Source of the DNA: Kushneria sinocarnis | GTDB taxonomy: Bacteria; Pseudomonadota; Gammaproteobacteria; Pseudomonadales; Halomonadaceae | Length of the DNA: 64,000 bases | Direction of reading: 5' to 3' | Assembly: GCF_003633775.1 (NCBI RefSeq) | Contig: NZ_RBIN01000009.1 | Coordinates: forward strand, 1 to 64,000 | Shown: positions 45,498 through 58,080 of the stretch, one piece after another | Numbering within the stretch: position 1 is the stretch's first letter | Layout of the letters: each line of letters opens with the position of its first letter | The notes under the pieces: model-generated | Told to the model about the DNA's origin: nothing | Database searches by the model: none | Seen by the model: the letters and a program-made list of their open reading frames with translations, nothing else | Made by a program: the position numbers and the translations under genes

Positions 45498-46411
45498 TGT
45501 TCAATAACCGTGCCCTGGTCATCATTGTCGTGCTCGTGGTGCTCGGCTGGCTGGCCAGCAGCAGCCTGTACGTGGTCGATGAAACCGAGCGCGCCATCAA
45601 GCTGCGTTTCGGCGAAGTGGTGGAGAGCGACATCGGTCCCGGCCTGCACGCCAAGGTGCCGGTGCTCAATACCGTGCGGACCTTCGACAGTCGGGTACTG
45701 ACGCTGGATGCCAGCGCCAGCCGTTACCTGACCCAGGAAAAGAAGGCGGTGATCGTCGACTCCTATATCAAGTGGAAGATCATCAATCCGCAGCGCTTCT
45801 ACGAGGCCACCACCGGTGATGAGCAGGTGGCCGAGCGGTTGATCGAGCCGCGTGTCGATGAGGCCCTGCGTAACGAGTTCGGCCGCAACACCCTCTCCCA
45901 GATCGTCAGCGAGCGTCGCGATGAGCTGATGTCGGCACCGACGAAGGCGCTGGACAAGCAGATGCGCAACGAGCTGGGGGTGGCGGTGCTGGATATCCGC
46001 GTCAAGCAGATCGAGCTGCCCGAAGAGGTCACCCAGTCGGTGTATGACCGCATGCGCTCGGAACGGGAGCGCGAGGCACGCGAGTATCGTGCCCAGGGTC
46101 AGGAGCAGGCGGAAAAGATTCGTGCCCGGGTGGATCGCGAGAAGCAGGTGCTGCTGGCCCGTGCCCGGCAGATTGCCGAAACCACGCGTGGCGAGGGCGA
46201 TGCCTCGGCCGCCGCGATCTATGGCAACGCCTATCAGCAGAATCCGGATTTCTTCCGCTTCTACCGGTCGCTGCAGGCCTATCGTGACAGCTTCGGCGAT
46301 GGTAACGGGCTGCTGGTCCTCAATCCGCATAACAACGACTTCTTCCGGTTTCTGCTCGATCCGCAGGGTGCCGGTGGCGGTAGTGGTGCCGGAACACTGC
46401 CTTCTCCCTGA
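45497..46411 (+). CDS. hflC: FtsH protease modulator HflC
   Basis: Partner of HflK in the HflKC complex. The 304-residue protein has an N-terminal membrane segment (about 4-21), the SPFH domain (SLYVVDETERAIKLRFGEVV, DIGPGLHAKVP) and the long alanine- and glutamate-rich coiled region typical of HflC (REREAREYRAQGQEQAEKIRARVDREKQ). The start shares its A with the hflK stop codon. A strong terminator follows 50 bp downstream, so the nnr-to-hflC run probably ends here. Confidence 0.96.
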   Translation: MFNNRALVIIVVLVVLGWLASSSLYVVDETERAIKLRFGEVVESDIGPGLHAKVPVLNTVRTFDSRVLTLDASASRYLTQEKKAVIVDSYIKWKIINPQRFYEATTGDEQVAERLIEPRVDEALRNEFGRNTLSQIVSERRDELMSAPTKALDKQMRNELGVAVLDIRVKQIELPEEVTQSVYDRMRSEREREAREYRAQGQEQAEKIRARVDREKQVLLARARQIAETTRGEGDASAAAIYGNAYQQNPDFFRFYRSLQAYRDSFGDGNGLLVLNPHNNDFFRFLLDPQGAGGGSGAGTLPSP

Positions 46412-46462
46412 ACGGGGGCGCTCGCGGGCTTCCACCGCGGGCGTTTCGTGATAGACTCTCGC

Positions 46463-46488
46463 AACCGGGGACCCTCCCCGGTTTTTTT
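46463..46488 (+). terminator. rho-independent terminator after hflC
   Basis: An 8-bp perfect stem, AACCGGGG (46463-46470) and CCCCGGTT (46476-46483) with a 5-nt loop, runs directly into seven consecutive T. This is the clearest intrinsic terminator in the window and separates hflKC from hisZ-purA. Confidence 0.88.
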
Positions 46489-46578
46489 GTGGCCGCCTGC
46501 CGGCATGACAGCGTTACCCGATGCCGTGACGCGGGCGGTCCAGCCGGATTCATTCACTCTTCTGGCAGGACGAATGCC

Positions 46579-47763
46579 ATGACCATCGCTGACCGCTGGC
46601 TGCTGCCTGACGGCATGGATGAGGTGCTGCCGCCGCAGACGCTTCGCATGGAGTCGCTGAGGCGCGCGCTGCTGGATCTCTATTACCGCTGGGGCTATGA
46701 CATGGTCATGCCACCGCCGGTTGAATTTCTCGATTCGCTGCTGACCGGGACCGGGACCGATCTCGAGCTGCAGACCTTCAAGCTGACCGATCAGCTGACC
46801 GGGCGGCTGATGGGCGCCAGTGCGGACGTGACCCCTCAGGTGGCGCGCATGGATGCCCACTCGCTGCGCCGCGAGGGGCCGGTTCGGCTCTGCTACTGTG
46901 CCCATGTGCTGCGGGCCCAGGCCGATGAGTACCAGGGCGGCCGCAGTCCGGTCCAGCTGGGACTCGAACTGTTCGGGCATGCCGGGCTCGAGGCGGACCA
47001 GGAGATCATGCAGCTGGTACTCTCCAGTCTTGACCTGGCCGGCGCCCGCAACGTGCATCTGGCGATCGGCCATATCGGAATCTATCGCGCCCTGGCGGGC
47101 GAGGCCGGTCTGGCCGCGGAAGCCGAACGGGCACTGTTTGCCGCCCTCGAACGCAAGGCCGTGGGCGAGGTCGATGCCATTGTCGATGCGCATGTGCAGG
47201 ACCCCTCGCTGGCCGAGATGCTGCGTCAGCTGCCTCGTCTGCACGGTGGTGACGAAGTGCTCGAACGGGCCCGCGAGGTATTTGCCGGGGCGCCGGCCGC
47301 CGTCGGCGAGGCGCTGGCGCAGCTCACGGCGCTGCGCACCTCGATCGGTCGTGACTCCGAGCAGGTGGCGCGCTATTTCGATCTTGCCGAACTGCGCGGC
47401 TACGAGTATCACACCGGCATGGTATTTGCCGCCTATGTGCCGGGTTACGGGCAGGCCCTGGCCAAGGGGGGGCGTTACGACGATACCGGTCGCGCCTTCG
47501 GGCGTCCGCGCCCGGCGACCGGCTGCTCGATGGATCTCAAGCTGCTGGCCTCGCTCGACGAGCAGCGTCCCAGCCACGATGGCATCTGGGCGCCGGCAAG
47601 CGAGAGCGAAGCGCTGGCGCGCCGGGTCAGCGAGCTGCGCCAGGCCGGCGAGCGGGTGGTGCAGGCGCTTGCCGGTCAGACAACCGGGGCCCGGGCGCAC
47701 TTCTGTGACCGTGAGCTCATCGAGCATGAGGGGCGCTGGCAGGTGCGCCCGCTCGAGGACTGA
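46579..47763 (+). CDS. hisZ: ATP phosphoribosyltransferase regulatory subunit HisZ
   Basis: Histidyl-tRNA-synthetase paralogue that activates the short form of HisG in histidine synthesis. The 394-residue protein starts MTIADRWLLPDGMDEVLPPQ and contains class II synthetase-like segments (RLMGASADVTPQVARMDAH, YEYHTGMVFAAYVPGYGQALAKGGRYDD) but lacks the anticodon-binding domain. Its presence implies a short HisG elsewhere. It lies just upstream of purA, as in Pseudomonas. Confidence 0.94.
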   Translation: MTIADRWLLPDGMDEVLPPQTLRMESLRRALLDLYYRWGYDMVMPPPVEFLDSLLTGTGTDLELQTFKLTDQLTGRLMGASADVTPQVARMDAHSLRREGPVRLCYCAHVLRAQADEYQGGRSPVQLGLELFGHAGLEADQEIMQLVLSSLDLAGARNVHLAIGHIGIYRALAGEAGLAAEAERALFAALERKAVGEVDAIVDAHVQDPSLAEMLRQLPRLHGGDEVLERAREVFAGAPAAVGEALAQLTALRTSIGRDSEQVARYFDLAELRGYEYHTGMVFAAYVPGYGQALAKGGRYDDTGRAFGRPRPATGCSMDLKLLASLDEQRPSHDGIWAPASESEALARRVSELRQAGERVVQALAGQTTGARAHFCDRELIEHEGRWQVRPLED

Positions 47764-49128
<1,365 letters not shown>

Positions 49129-49151
49129 CGCGCTCCCCGAAGGTGCTTCGA

Positions 49152-49182
49152 AACGCCCCGGCGGGCTCTCCGCCGGGGCGTT
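49152..49182. terminator. strong hairpin between convergent purA and poxB
   Basis: A 12-bp perfect stem, AACGCCCCGGCG (49152-49163) and CGCCGGGGCGTT (49171-49182), with a 7-nt loop lies between the convergent genes. The AA...TT ends give a weak U-run in both directions, fitting a bidirectional terminator. Confidence 0.65.
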
Positions 49183-49205
49183 GTCGTGTTGCGCCGGGTG
49201 GCGCC

Positions 49206-50919
49206 TCAGCGCTTGAGGAAGTTGCTCTTCACCAGATCGACCACATCGGTCATCCGGCCATCGAGCATGGCCCGGGCAGAGTAGAGCGCGGTCGAGGCCA
49301 CCTCGCCGGCCTCCACCTTCGGCGGCATCACCAGCTCCATGCGGTTGACCTTCACATCGAGCAGGGCGGGACCCTCGTGGGCGAGCAGGTCACTGATGGC
49401 GCCCTCGAGTTCGTGCTTGTGCTCGACGCGGCGTCCGCGCATGCCCACCGATTCGGCCAGGCGGCTGAAATCGGGGTTGTTGAGCTCGGTATAGGCGTCC
49501 AGCAGCCCCTCGACCTTCTGTTCGATCTCCACGAAGCCCAGTGATTCATTGTTGAAGACCACCAGCTTGAGCGGCAGCTGGTCACGCACCACCGTCAGCA
49601 GATCCCCCATCAGCATGGAGAGCCCGCCGTCGCCGCACATCGCAATGACCTGCCGCTCGGGCATGGCCCTGGCGATGCCCAGTGCCTGCGGGTAGGCGTT
49701 GGCCATGGTGCCGTGCATCAGGCTGGCCATGGTGCGGCGGCGGCCATTGGTGCGGATATGCCGCAGCATCCACACCATCGGACTGCCGCCGTCGGCGGTA
49801 AAGACGGCATCGTCGGCGGCCAGCCGATCCAGCGCGAGCGTGAGTTCCTGGGGGTGAATGAGATCGTCGTCACGCGACTGGTGGGTGGCCTGTTCGAGGG
49901 CCCTGGCATAGGCGCTGCGGCACTCCTCGAGCCAGCCGGTATCGGCATGCGCCTGCACCGTCTGTACCAGCGCCTGACAGGTATCGCGTACGCTGCCGAC
50001 CACGCCGATATCGACCGGATGGCGGCGGCCGATCTGGCCGGCATCGAGATCCACCTGGATGATCGTGGCATTGTCGGGATAGAACTGGCTCCAGGCGAAG
50101 CTGCAGCCCAGCAGGAGCAGGGTGTCGCACTCGGCCACGGCCCGATAGCCGCCATCCAGACCGAAGACCCCGGTCATGCCGACATCGAAGGGGTTGTCGT
50201 GCTCGATGAAGTCCTTGGCCCGCGAGGTCCAGGCCACCGGCGCCTTGAGCCGCTCGGCCAGCGCCAGCACTTCATCGCGGGCCTGGGCGCAGCCGTAGCC
50301 GGCGTAGATGGAGATCCGTCCGCCGGCGTTGAGCCGCTCGATGATCGGCACCAGTTCCTCGGCGCCAGGGCGAATGATCGGGTCGAACCGGTGGACCCGC
50401 CAGGCCTTCTCTTCCTGCGGTGTCTGCGTGAACAGGTCACCGGGGACGATCAGTACCGCCACGCCCCCCCTTGTTCAGCGCTTCCTGTGCGGCGAGTACC
50501 GTCATCCGGTGGGCCTGCTCGGGGTTGACGATATACTCGCAGAAGACGCTGTACTGCTCGTAGACCTTCTTCTGGTCGACGTCCTGCGGGAAGCCGACCC
50601 CCATCTCGGCAGTGGGTACCTGGGAGGCGATGAAGACTACCGGCGAACCGTTGCGGTGGGTCTCGAACAGTCCGTTGACGAAATGCAGGCTGCCGGGGCC
50701 GCAGGTGCCGGCGCAGGCAGCCAGTTCGCCGGTCAGGGCCGCCTCGCCGCCGGCGGCAAAGCCGCCTACCTCTTCATGCCGGACAGACACCCATTCGATG
50801 TCGCTGCGCCGGATGGCATCCGTCAGCTGATTGATGGTATCGCCGACCACGCCGTAGCAGCGACGCGCGCCCGCTTCAGCCAGCACATCGACCATGATCT
50901 CGGCCACATTGCGGCTCAT
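49206..50919 (-). pseudogene. poxB: PoxB-type thiamine-diphosphate pyruvate dehydrogenase, frameshifted
   Basis: Ubiquinone-dependent pyruvate oxidase family: ThDP and FAD enzyme making acetate and CO2 at the membrane. The reading frame is broken. The first part (start 50919, MSRNVAEIMVDVLAEAG, with the ThDP Glu in VSVRHEEVGGFAAGGEAAL) runs through AQEALNKGG and then leaves frame at seven consecutive G (plus-strand C at 50464-50470), stopping at 50437. Removing one G restores NKGGVAVLIVPGD and the remainder down to 49206, which includes the central FAD-type domain and the ThDP motif CGDGGLSML...FNNESLGF. The joined product would be about 571 residues, the normal PoxB length, and ends in a PoxB-like tail (ALYSARAMLDGRMTDVVDLVKSNF). 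It is either a real mutation, a phase-variable tract or a sequencing error. Confidence 0.85.
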
Positions 50920-51071
50920 TGCGTTCTCCCTTTCATCCATGAACCAGCGTTCCGTCCGTTCAGCGTATTGCGCCTGGCAGGAAACTCAAGCCGTGAGGGG
51001 GGCGGCTGATCATGTACGGTTCATCGCGACCATTGAATGATGCCTATCGGGATGATTGGGGGTGACACAGC

Positions 51072-51100
51072 TTCACAGCCCATCGAATGAGGACTAAAAT
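51072..51100 (+). promoter_or_regulatory. sigma-70 promoter of the SUF operon
   Basis: TTCACA (51072-51077) and TAAAAT (51095-51100) are separated by exactly 17 bp and each differs from the sigma-70 consensus by one base. Transcription should start near 51107, about 20 bp before the Rrf2 regulator gene. The -10 hexamer lies inside the IscR-type box. Confidence 0.7.
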
Positions 51101-51104
51101 GGTC
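51092..51104 (+). promoter_or_regulatory. IscR type 1-like operator overlapping the SUF promoter
   Basis: GACTAAAATGGTC fits the core of the IscR type 1 consensus (GACTRWWWYAGTC) at 12 of 13 positions. It covers the -10 element, so binding would block RNA polymerase. The adjacent gene encodes an Rrf2/IscR-family regulator, which makes autorepression by its Fe-S form likely. Confidence 0.65.
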
Positions 51105-51129
51105 CGCAATAAGCAGGCAAGGGGGCGAC

Positions 51130-51624
51130 ATGCTGAAGCTCTCGAAGATGAGCGACTATGGCGCCGTGGTGATGGCGCAGATGGCGCGTCAGCCGGAAGA
51201 GTCCCACGCCGCCGCGGAAATCGCCGATAGCGTAGGCCTGCCTCGCCCGACGGTCAGCAAGACCCTCAAGCTGCTGCTCCGGGCCGGGCTGCTGGAGTCC
51301 CACCGGGGCGCGCGGGGCGGTTATCGTCTGGCCCGGTCGGCGCACCGCATTACCGTGCGCGACATCATCACCGCCATTGACGGGCCGATCGCCATGACCG
51401 AATGCGGCCATGTCGACGGCGAGTGTGACCTGATGGCGTCCTGCGGTGTGGTCGACAACTGGCAGCGGGTTTCGCTGGCCGTTCGTCAGCTGCTGGACAG
51501 CGTGACGCTGTCCGACCTGGTACACGATGCGCCGCTCAGGCTACCGCTGACACTGCCGATCCAGAGCGTTTCGCACAGTCGCGACAGCAGTGACACGCCC
51601 GCCGAGCGGGCGCACCAATCATAA
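51130..51624 (+). CDS. Rrf2/IscR-family SUF operon regulator
   Basis: Fe-S-sensing transcription factor controlling the downstream suf genes. The 164-residue protein has a winged-helix domain ([57 protein letters not shown]) and three Cys in [16 protein letters not shown] (C-x6-C-x5-C), the [2Fe-2S] ligand pattern of IscR. The basic and Ser-rich C-terminal tail is probably disordered. It is the first gene of the SUF operon, 43 bp before sufB, behind the promoter and operator at 51072-51104. Confidence 0.93.
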   Translation: MLKLSKMSDYGAVVMAQMARQPEESHAAAEIADSVGLPRPTVSKTLKLLLRAGLLESHRGARGGYRLARSAHRITVRDIITAIDGPIAMTECGHVDGECDLMASCGVVDNWQRVSLAVRQLLDSVTLSDLVHDAPLRLPLTLPIQSVSHSRDSSDTPAERAHQS

Positions 51625-51667
51625 TCCTGACCGACCGATTGAATGGCACCCGCAAGGGGGAGAGCAC

Positions 51668-53110
<1,443 letters not shown>

Positions 53111-53136
53111 TACGACCGCACGCCATTCCGGTATCA

Positions 53137-53160
53137 CCGGGCGGGCAGCGGCCCGCCCGG
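53137..53160 (+). terminator. perfect GC-rich hairpin between sufB and sufC
   Basis: CCGGGCGGGC (53137-53146) and GCCCGCCCGG (53151-53160) form a 10-bp stem with a 4-nt loop, 26 bp after the sufB stop, followed by a pyrimidine-rich CTTCTCTTCAATCTTTC. It lies inside the operon, so it may lower sufCDS expression relative to sufB or protect the upstream mRNA. Confidence 0.5.
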
Positions 53161-53219
53161 CTTCTCTTCAATCTTTCTGGCCGGCAAGCGGTCATTCAAA
53201 CATTTGGCAGGGTCACAAC

Positions 53220-53968
<749 letters not shown>

Positions 53969-53972
<4 letters not shown>

Positions 53973-55297
53973 GTACCGAGACGTTTCTGCAACATCTGCA
54001 GGAGCGCGTCGAGCAGGGCGCGCCGGAGTGGCTGACCAGCCGGCGTCAGTCGGCGGCCGAAAGCTTTGCCCGGCAGGGCTTTCCGAGTCCGCGTCAGGAG
54101 GCGTGGAAGTATACCGATGTCTCGCGCATCGCCGAGAGCCGGTTCACACTGGCCAGCGATGCCGCCCTGAGCGAAGCGCGGCTGGCCGCTTTGCGGCTGC
54201 AGGTGGATGATGCCCATCGGCTGGTGTTCGTCGATGGTCTGTTCAGCGCCGAACACTCCGATATCGGTGAGCTGCCGGCGGGCGTGGTGGTCGAGCCGCT
54301 CTCGCAGGCACTGATGCAGGGCCGTGAGGTGCTCGGCAGCCAGCTGGGGCGGCTGACCGGAGAGGACTTCTCTCCCTTCGCCGCGCTCAACACGGCCTTT
54401 GCCCACGAGGGGGTGCTGCTGCATCTGGGGCGCAATGCCGTGCTCGAGAAGCCGGTCTACGCCATCTTCGTCTCGCGCACCGGCGAGAGTGCGGTGATGA
54501 GTCATCCGCGGCTGCTGATTCGTGCCGAGCAGGGCAGCGAGGCCAGCCTGATCGAGCACCACATCGGCGAGCATGAAGCGGCCAACTTCACCAACGTGGT
54601 GGGTGAGGCCAGTCTCGATGCCAACGCCCGGGTACGCCACTACAAGCTGCAGGAGGCGAGCCAGAGCGAGTATCACGTCTCCAGCATGCATATCGATCAG
54701 CAGCGCGACAGCCTTTATGCCTCCTATAACCTGAACCTGGGTGGGGCGCTGGTCCGCAACGACCTGATCAGCGAGCTCAATGACGAGAATGCCACCACCG
54801 AGTTCTGGGGGCTGTTCTTCGGTCAGGAGCGTCAGCACATCGACAATCATACCCAGGTCAATCACAACGCGCCGCGCACCTACTCCAACGAGAGCTACAA
54901 GGGCATCCTCGGTGGTCGCGCTCGCGGGGTGTTCAACGGCCGTGTCTATATCAAGCGCGATGCCCAGCAGGTGCGGGGTTATCAGAACAACGCCAACCTG
55001 CTGCTTTCCGATCGGGCCGAGATCGATACCAAGCCGGAGCTGGAGATCTACGCCGATGACGTGCTCTGCTCCCATGGCGCGACCACCGGCCAGCTGGACG
55101 AGAATGCCATCTTTGCGCTGCGCGCCCGTGGCATCAGCCAGGAGATGGCTCGCGGCCTGCTGACGCTGGCCTTCGCCACCGAGGTGATGGAACAGATCCC
55201 GCTGGCGGAGATCACCGAGCGTGTCGAGCGCACGGTGGCCGGCAAGCTGCCTGATCGCTTCAATCTGATGGGTGTCGTGGAGGATAGCGACGCATGA
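53969..55297 (+). CDS. sufD: Fe-S cluster assembly protein SufD
   Basis: Beta-helix partner of SufB. The 442-residue protein has the variable helical N-terminus (RQGFPSPRQEAWKYTDVSRI), the beta-helix (about 150-360) and the conserved C-terminal ADDVLCSHGATTGQLDENAIFALRARGISQEMARGLLTLAF with the catalytically needed His in CSHGAT. It overlaps sufC and sufS by 4 bp at each end, so sufCDS is translationally coupled. Confidence 0.97.
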
Positions 55298-56538
55298 CGA
55301 CCGACGAACTCGTGCTCGATGTCGAAGCCATTCGGGAGCAGTTTCCGATCCTGGCGCGCCAGGTGCATGGCGATCAGCCGCTGCTCTATCTGGACAACGC
55401 AGCGACCAGCCAGACGCCGCAGCCGGTGCTGGACTGTCTGCAGGACTACTACAGCCGCTACAACGCCAACATTCACCGCGGGCTGCACTGCCTGGCGGAT
55501 GAGGCGACCGCGGCCTACGAGCAGTCCCGCGACACGGTGCGCGAGTTCGTCAATGCCGAGTCCACCCGCGAGATCGTGTTCACCCGCGGGACCACCGAGG
55601 CCATCAATCTGGTGGCCCAGAGCTGGGGACGCAGTCAGCTGCGCCCCGGTGACGAGATCCTGATCTCGCACATGGAGCATCACTCCAACATCGTGCCCTG
55701 GCAGCTGCTGGCGCGCGAGCTCGAGCTGACGATTCGGGTGATTCCGGTGGACGAGCAGGGCGTGCTGGACTTCGAGGCCTATCGGCAGCTGCTGGGTGAT
55801 CGAACCCGGCTGGTGGCGATCTCCCATGTGTCCAATGCGCTGGGCACCATCAATCCGATTGCCGAGATGAGCGCGCTGGCGCATCAGCATGACGCGATCA
55901 TGGTGGTGGACGGTGCCCAGGCGGTGCCGCATCAGCGCCTCGATGTGCAGGCGCTGGGGGCCGACTTCTATGCCTTCTCCGGCCACAAGGTCTATGGCCC
56001 GACCGGAGTAGGGGTGCTTTACGGTCGCGAAGCGCTACTGGAAGCCATGCCGCCCTGGCAGGGGGGCGGCGAAATGATCAGCACGGTCAGCTTCGATCAG
56101 GGCACGAGCTTTGCTGACATACCGCACCGCTTCGAGGCCGGTACTCCGGCAATTGCCGAAGTCATTGCACTGGATCGGGCGCTGCGCTGGCTCACCAATC
56201 TGCATTTCGATCTGATCGAGGAGTGGGAGCAGCAACTGCTCGAGCATGCCACCGAACGCATGCAGGCCATCAATGGCATGCGCATCATCGGCAATGCGCC
56301 ACACAAGGCCGCGGTAATCTCGTTCGTGGTCGAAGGGGCGCACGCCCAGGACATCGGCCTGCTGGTCGATCAGTTCGGGGTGGCGATCCGCACCGGCCAC
56401 CACTGTGCCCAGCCGCTGCTCAATCATTACGGACTGGATGCCACCTGCCGGGCTTCCTTCGCCCTCTACAACACGCTCGAAGAGGTCGATCGCTTTGTCG
56501 AGGCGCTCGATCGGGTCGTGACCATGGTGCGGGGCTGA
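55294..56538 (+). CDS. sufS: cysteine desulfurase SufS
   Basis: Type II PLP-dependent desulfurase that supplies persulfide sulfur. The 414-residue protein has the PLP pocket (LDNAATSQTPQPVLD, SHVSNALGT, VDGAQAVPHQ), Schiff-base Lys in FSGHKVYGPTGVGVLYG and the catalytic Cys in RTGHHCAQPLL. Type II enzymes depend on a SufE or SufU partner; none is encoded in this operon or elsewhere in the window. It overlaps sufD by 4 bp. Confidence 0.97.
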   Translation: MTTDELVLDVEAIREQFPILARQVHGDQPLLYLDNAATSQTPQPVLDCLQDYYSRYNANIHRGLHCLADEATAAYEQSRDTVREFVNAESTREIVFTRGTTEAINLVAQSWGRSQLRPGDEILISHMEHHSNIVPWQLLARELELTIRVIPVDEQGVLDFEAYRQLLGDRTRLVAISHVSNALGTINPIAEMSALAHQHDAIMVVDGAQAVPHQRLDVQALGADFYAFSGHKVYGPTGVGVLYGREALLEAMPPWQGGGEMISTVSFDQGTSFADIPHRFEAGTPAIAEVIALDRALRWLTNLHFDLIEEWEQQLLEHATERMQAINGMRIIGNAPHKAAVISFVVEGAHAQDIGLLVDQFGVAIRTGHHCAQPLLNHYGLDATCRASFALYNTLEEVDRFVEALDRVVTMVRG

Positions 56539-56599
56539 ACCGGACATACAGGTCCGGCGGTTTTTGACCGACAGTCCCTGAAAAGATTACGGAGATAGC

Positions 56600-57160
56600 A
56601 TGGCACTCGAATCCCTCGCCAAGGGGCAGCAGCTGCCGCTGCAGCGCAGCGTGGAAGCCTTCGCGATTCCCTCCGGGCAGCCCGTCACGCTCGAGGAGGA
56701 TACCGTGGTACAGGTCACCCAGGCGCTGGGAACGGCCGTGACAGTGGTACTTGAACACAGCATGTACCTGATCGAGGGGCAGGAGCTGGATGCCCTGGGG
56801 CTCGAACCGGTGCCGCGTCCCACGCTGCACGAGGATGCCACCGACGAGGAGCTGGAGGCCTTTGTCTGGCAGCAGCTGCGGACCTGCTATGATCCCGAGA
56901 TTCCCGTCGATATCGTTGAGCTGGGGCTGGTCTACGGCTGTCGTATCGACACCCTGATCAGTGGCGAGAAGATGGTCAACGTGCGCATGACGCTGACCGC
57001 GCCAGGCTGCGGCATGGGGGATGTCATCGCCCAGGATGCCAAGCGCAAGATCGAGAGCGCCCCGCAGGTACAGAAGGTGCATATCGAGATCGTCTTCAAT
57101 CCGCCGTGGTCGCGCGAGATGATGAGCGACGAGGCCAAGCTCGAACTCAACATGTTCTGA
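56600..57160 (+). CDS. sufT: Fe-S assembly factor SufT (MIP18/DUF59 domain)
   Basis: Auxiliary factor for Fe-S maturation when demand is high. The 186-residue protein has an N-terminal region of about 70 residues found in SufT (LPLQRSVEAFAIPSGQPVTLEEDTVV), then the MIP18 domain with TCYDPEIPVDIVELGLVYGC and the conserved Cys in TAPGCGMGDVI. Last gene of the operon, 61 bp after sufS. Confidence 0.94.
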   Translation: MALESLAKGQQLPLQRSVEAFAIPSGQPVTLEEDTVVQVTQALGTAVTVVLEHSMYLIEGQELDALGLEPVPRPTLHEDATDEELEAFVWQQLRTCYDPEIPVDIVELGLVYGCRIDTLISGEKMVNVRMTLTAPGCGMGDVIAQDAKRKIESAPQVQKVHIEIVFNPPWSREMMSDEAKLELNMF

Positions 57161-57282
57161 AACCCCGCCATTGCGATCGGCGATTGCCATGCCCCGGGTT
57201 GAGCGACCGCCGGGGCTCGCTTAAGCTGGCTCGCTCATGAAGATCCGTGACCCCGAACAGGCATGAGCGAGCAGCGACACGC

Positions 57283-58080
57283 ATGAGCGGCGTAATACGA
57301 AAGGGCGCGGCCGTGCTGGCAGCACTGCTGCTGGCGGGGACGCTCGTGCTTGCGCTGGCCAATGGCTGGATCTGGTGGTGGACCCACGAGCGTATCCGGC
57401 CCGATCCCGCTGCCTGCGACGCTGCCCCGGTCGGCCTGGTCTTCGGTACGTCCTGGGGGCTGAGAGGTGGCGGGGTCAATCCCTGGTATCAGGCGCGACT
57501 CGATACTGCGGCGCGCCTCTATCACCTTGGCCTGGTCGATCACCTGCTGCTGTCGGGTGACAACCATACCCGCTATTACAATGAACCGGTGGTCATGTGG
57601 CGCGACATGAAAAAGCGCGGCGTGCCGCCCGGCGCCATGACGCTCGACTATGCCGGTTTCAGTACCTTTGACAGCCTGGTGCGTGCCCGGCGCGTTTTCG
57701 GGGCACACAGGGTGATGCTGATCAGCCAGCCATGGCATTTGCCGAGGGCGTTGTACATTGCCGATCATGTCGGTCTCGAGGCGACCGGCTGTACGGCAAG
57801 AACCGCCGCGCCGAGTTATCACTGGTCGCTGCGCCTGCGCGAGTGGCTGGCGCGGGTCTGGACGCTGGGGGATCTGTTCCTCTGGCAGCGTCAGCCCCAT
57901 TTCCTCGGTCCCCGGATCAGGATGCAACCCGGGCAAGAGGCTTCGGGCGATGAGGAGAAGGCCGAGCGGCTGCCGAAGCTACCGCTGTGCAGAGTGCTCA
58001 GCGACGTTTCTGATGACGGCTCTGATGGCGATAGAGCAGCTGAATCATCTGCCGGCAGTTGCGCCACAGCTGCTCCATGA
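57283..58080 (+). CDS. SanA/YdcF-family protein (DUF218) with extended C-terminus
   Basis: Envelope protein of the DUF218/SanA family; SanA of E. coli is tied to the cell-envelope permeability barrier and vancomycin resistance at high temperature. The 265-residue product has an N-terminal membrane anchor (about 8-29), then the DUF218 domain with VGLVFGTSWGLRGGGVNPWYQARLDTAARLYHLG, LLLSGDNHTRYYNEPVVM and ISQPWHLPRALYIA. The final 50 residues (from about RMQPGQEASGD) are acidic, Ser-rich and unlike SanA, and their last 83 bp overlap the convergent helical-protein gene. The true C-terminus could be nearer the end of the domain if a frame change occurred, but no such sign was found. Confidence 0.82.
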   Translation: MSGVIRKGAAVLAALLLAGTLVLALANGWIWWWTHERIRPDPAACDAAPVGLVFGTSWGLRGGGVNPWYQARLDTAARLYHLGLVDHLLLSGDNHTRYYNEPVVMWRDMKKRGVPPGAMTLDYAGFSTFDSLVRARRVFGAHRVMLISQPWHLPRALYIADHVGLEATGCTARTAAPSYHWSLRLREWLARVWTLGDLFLWQRQPHFLGPRIRMQPGQEASGDEEKAERLPKLPLCRVLSDVSDDGSDGDRAAESSAGSCATAAP

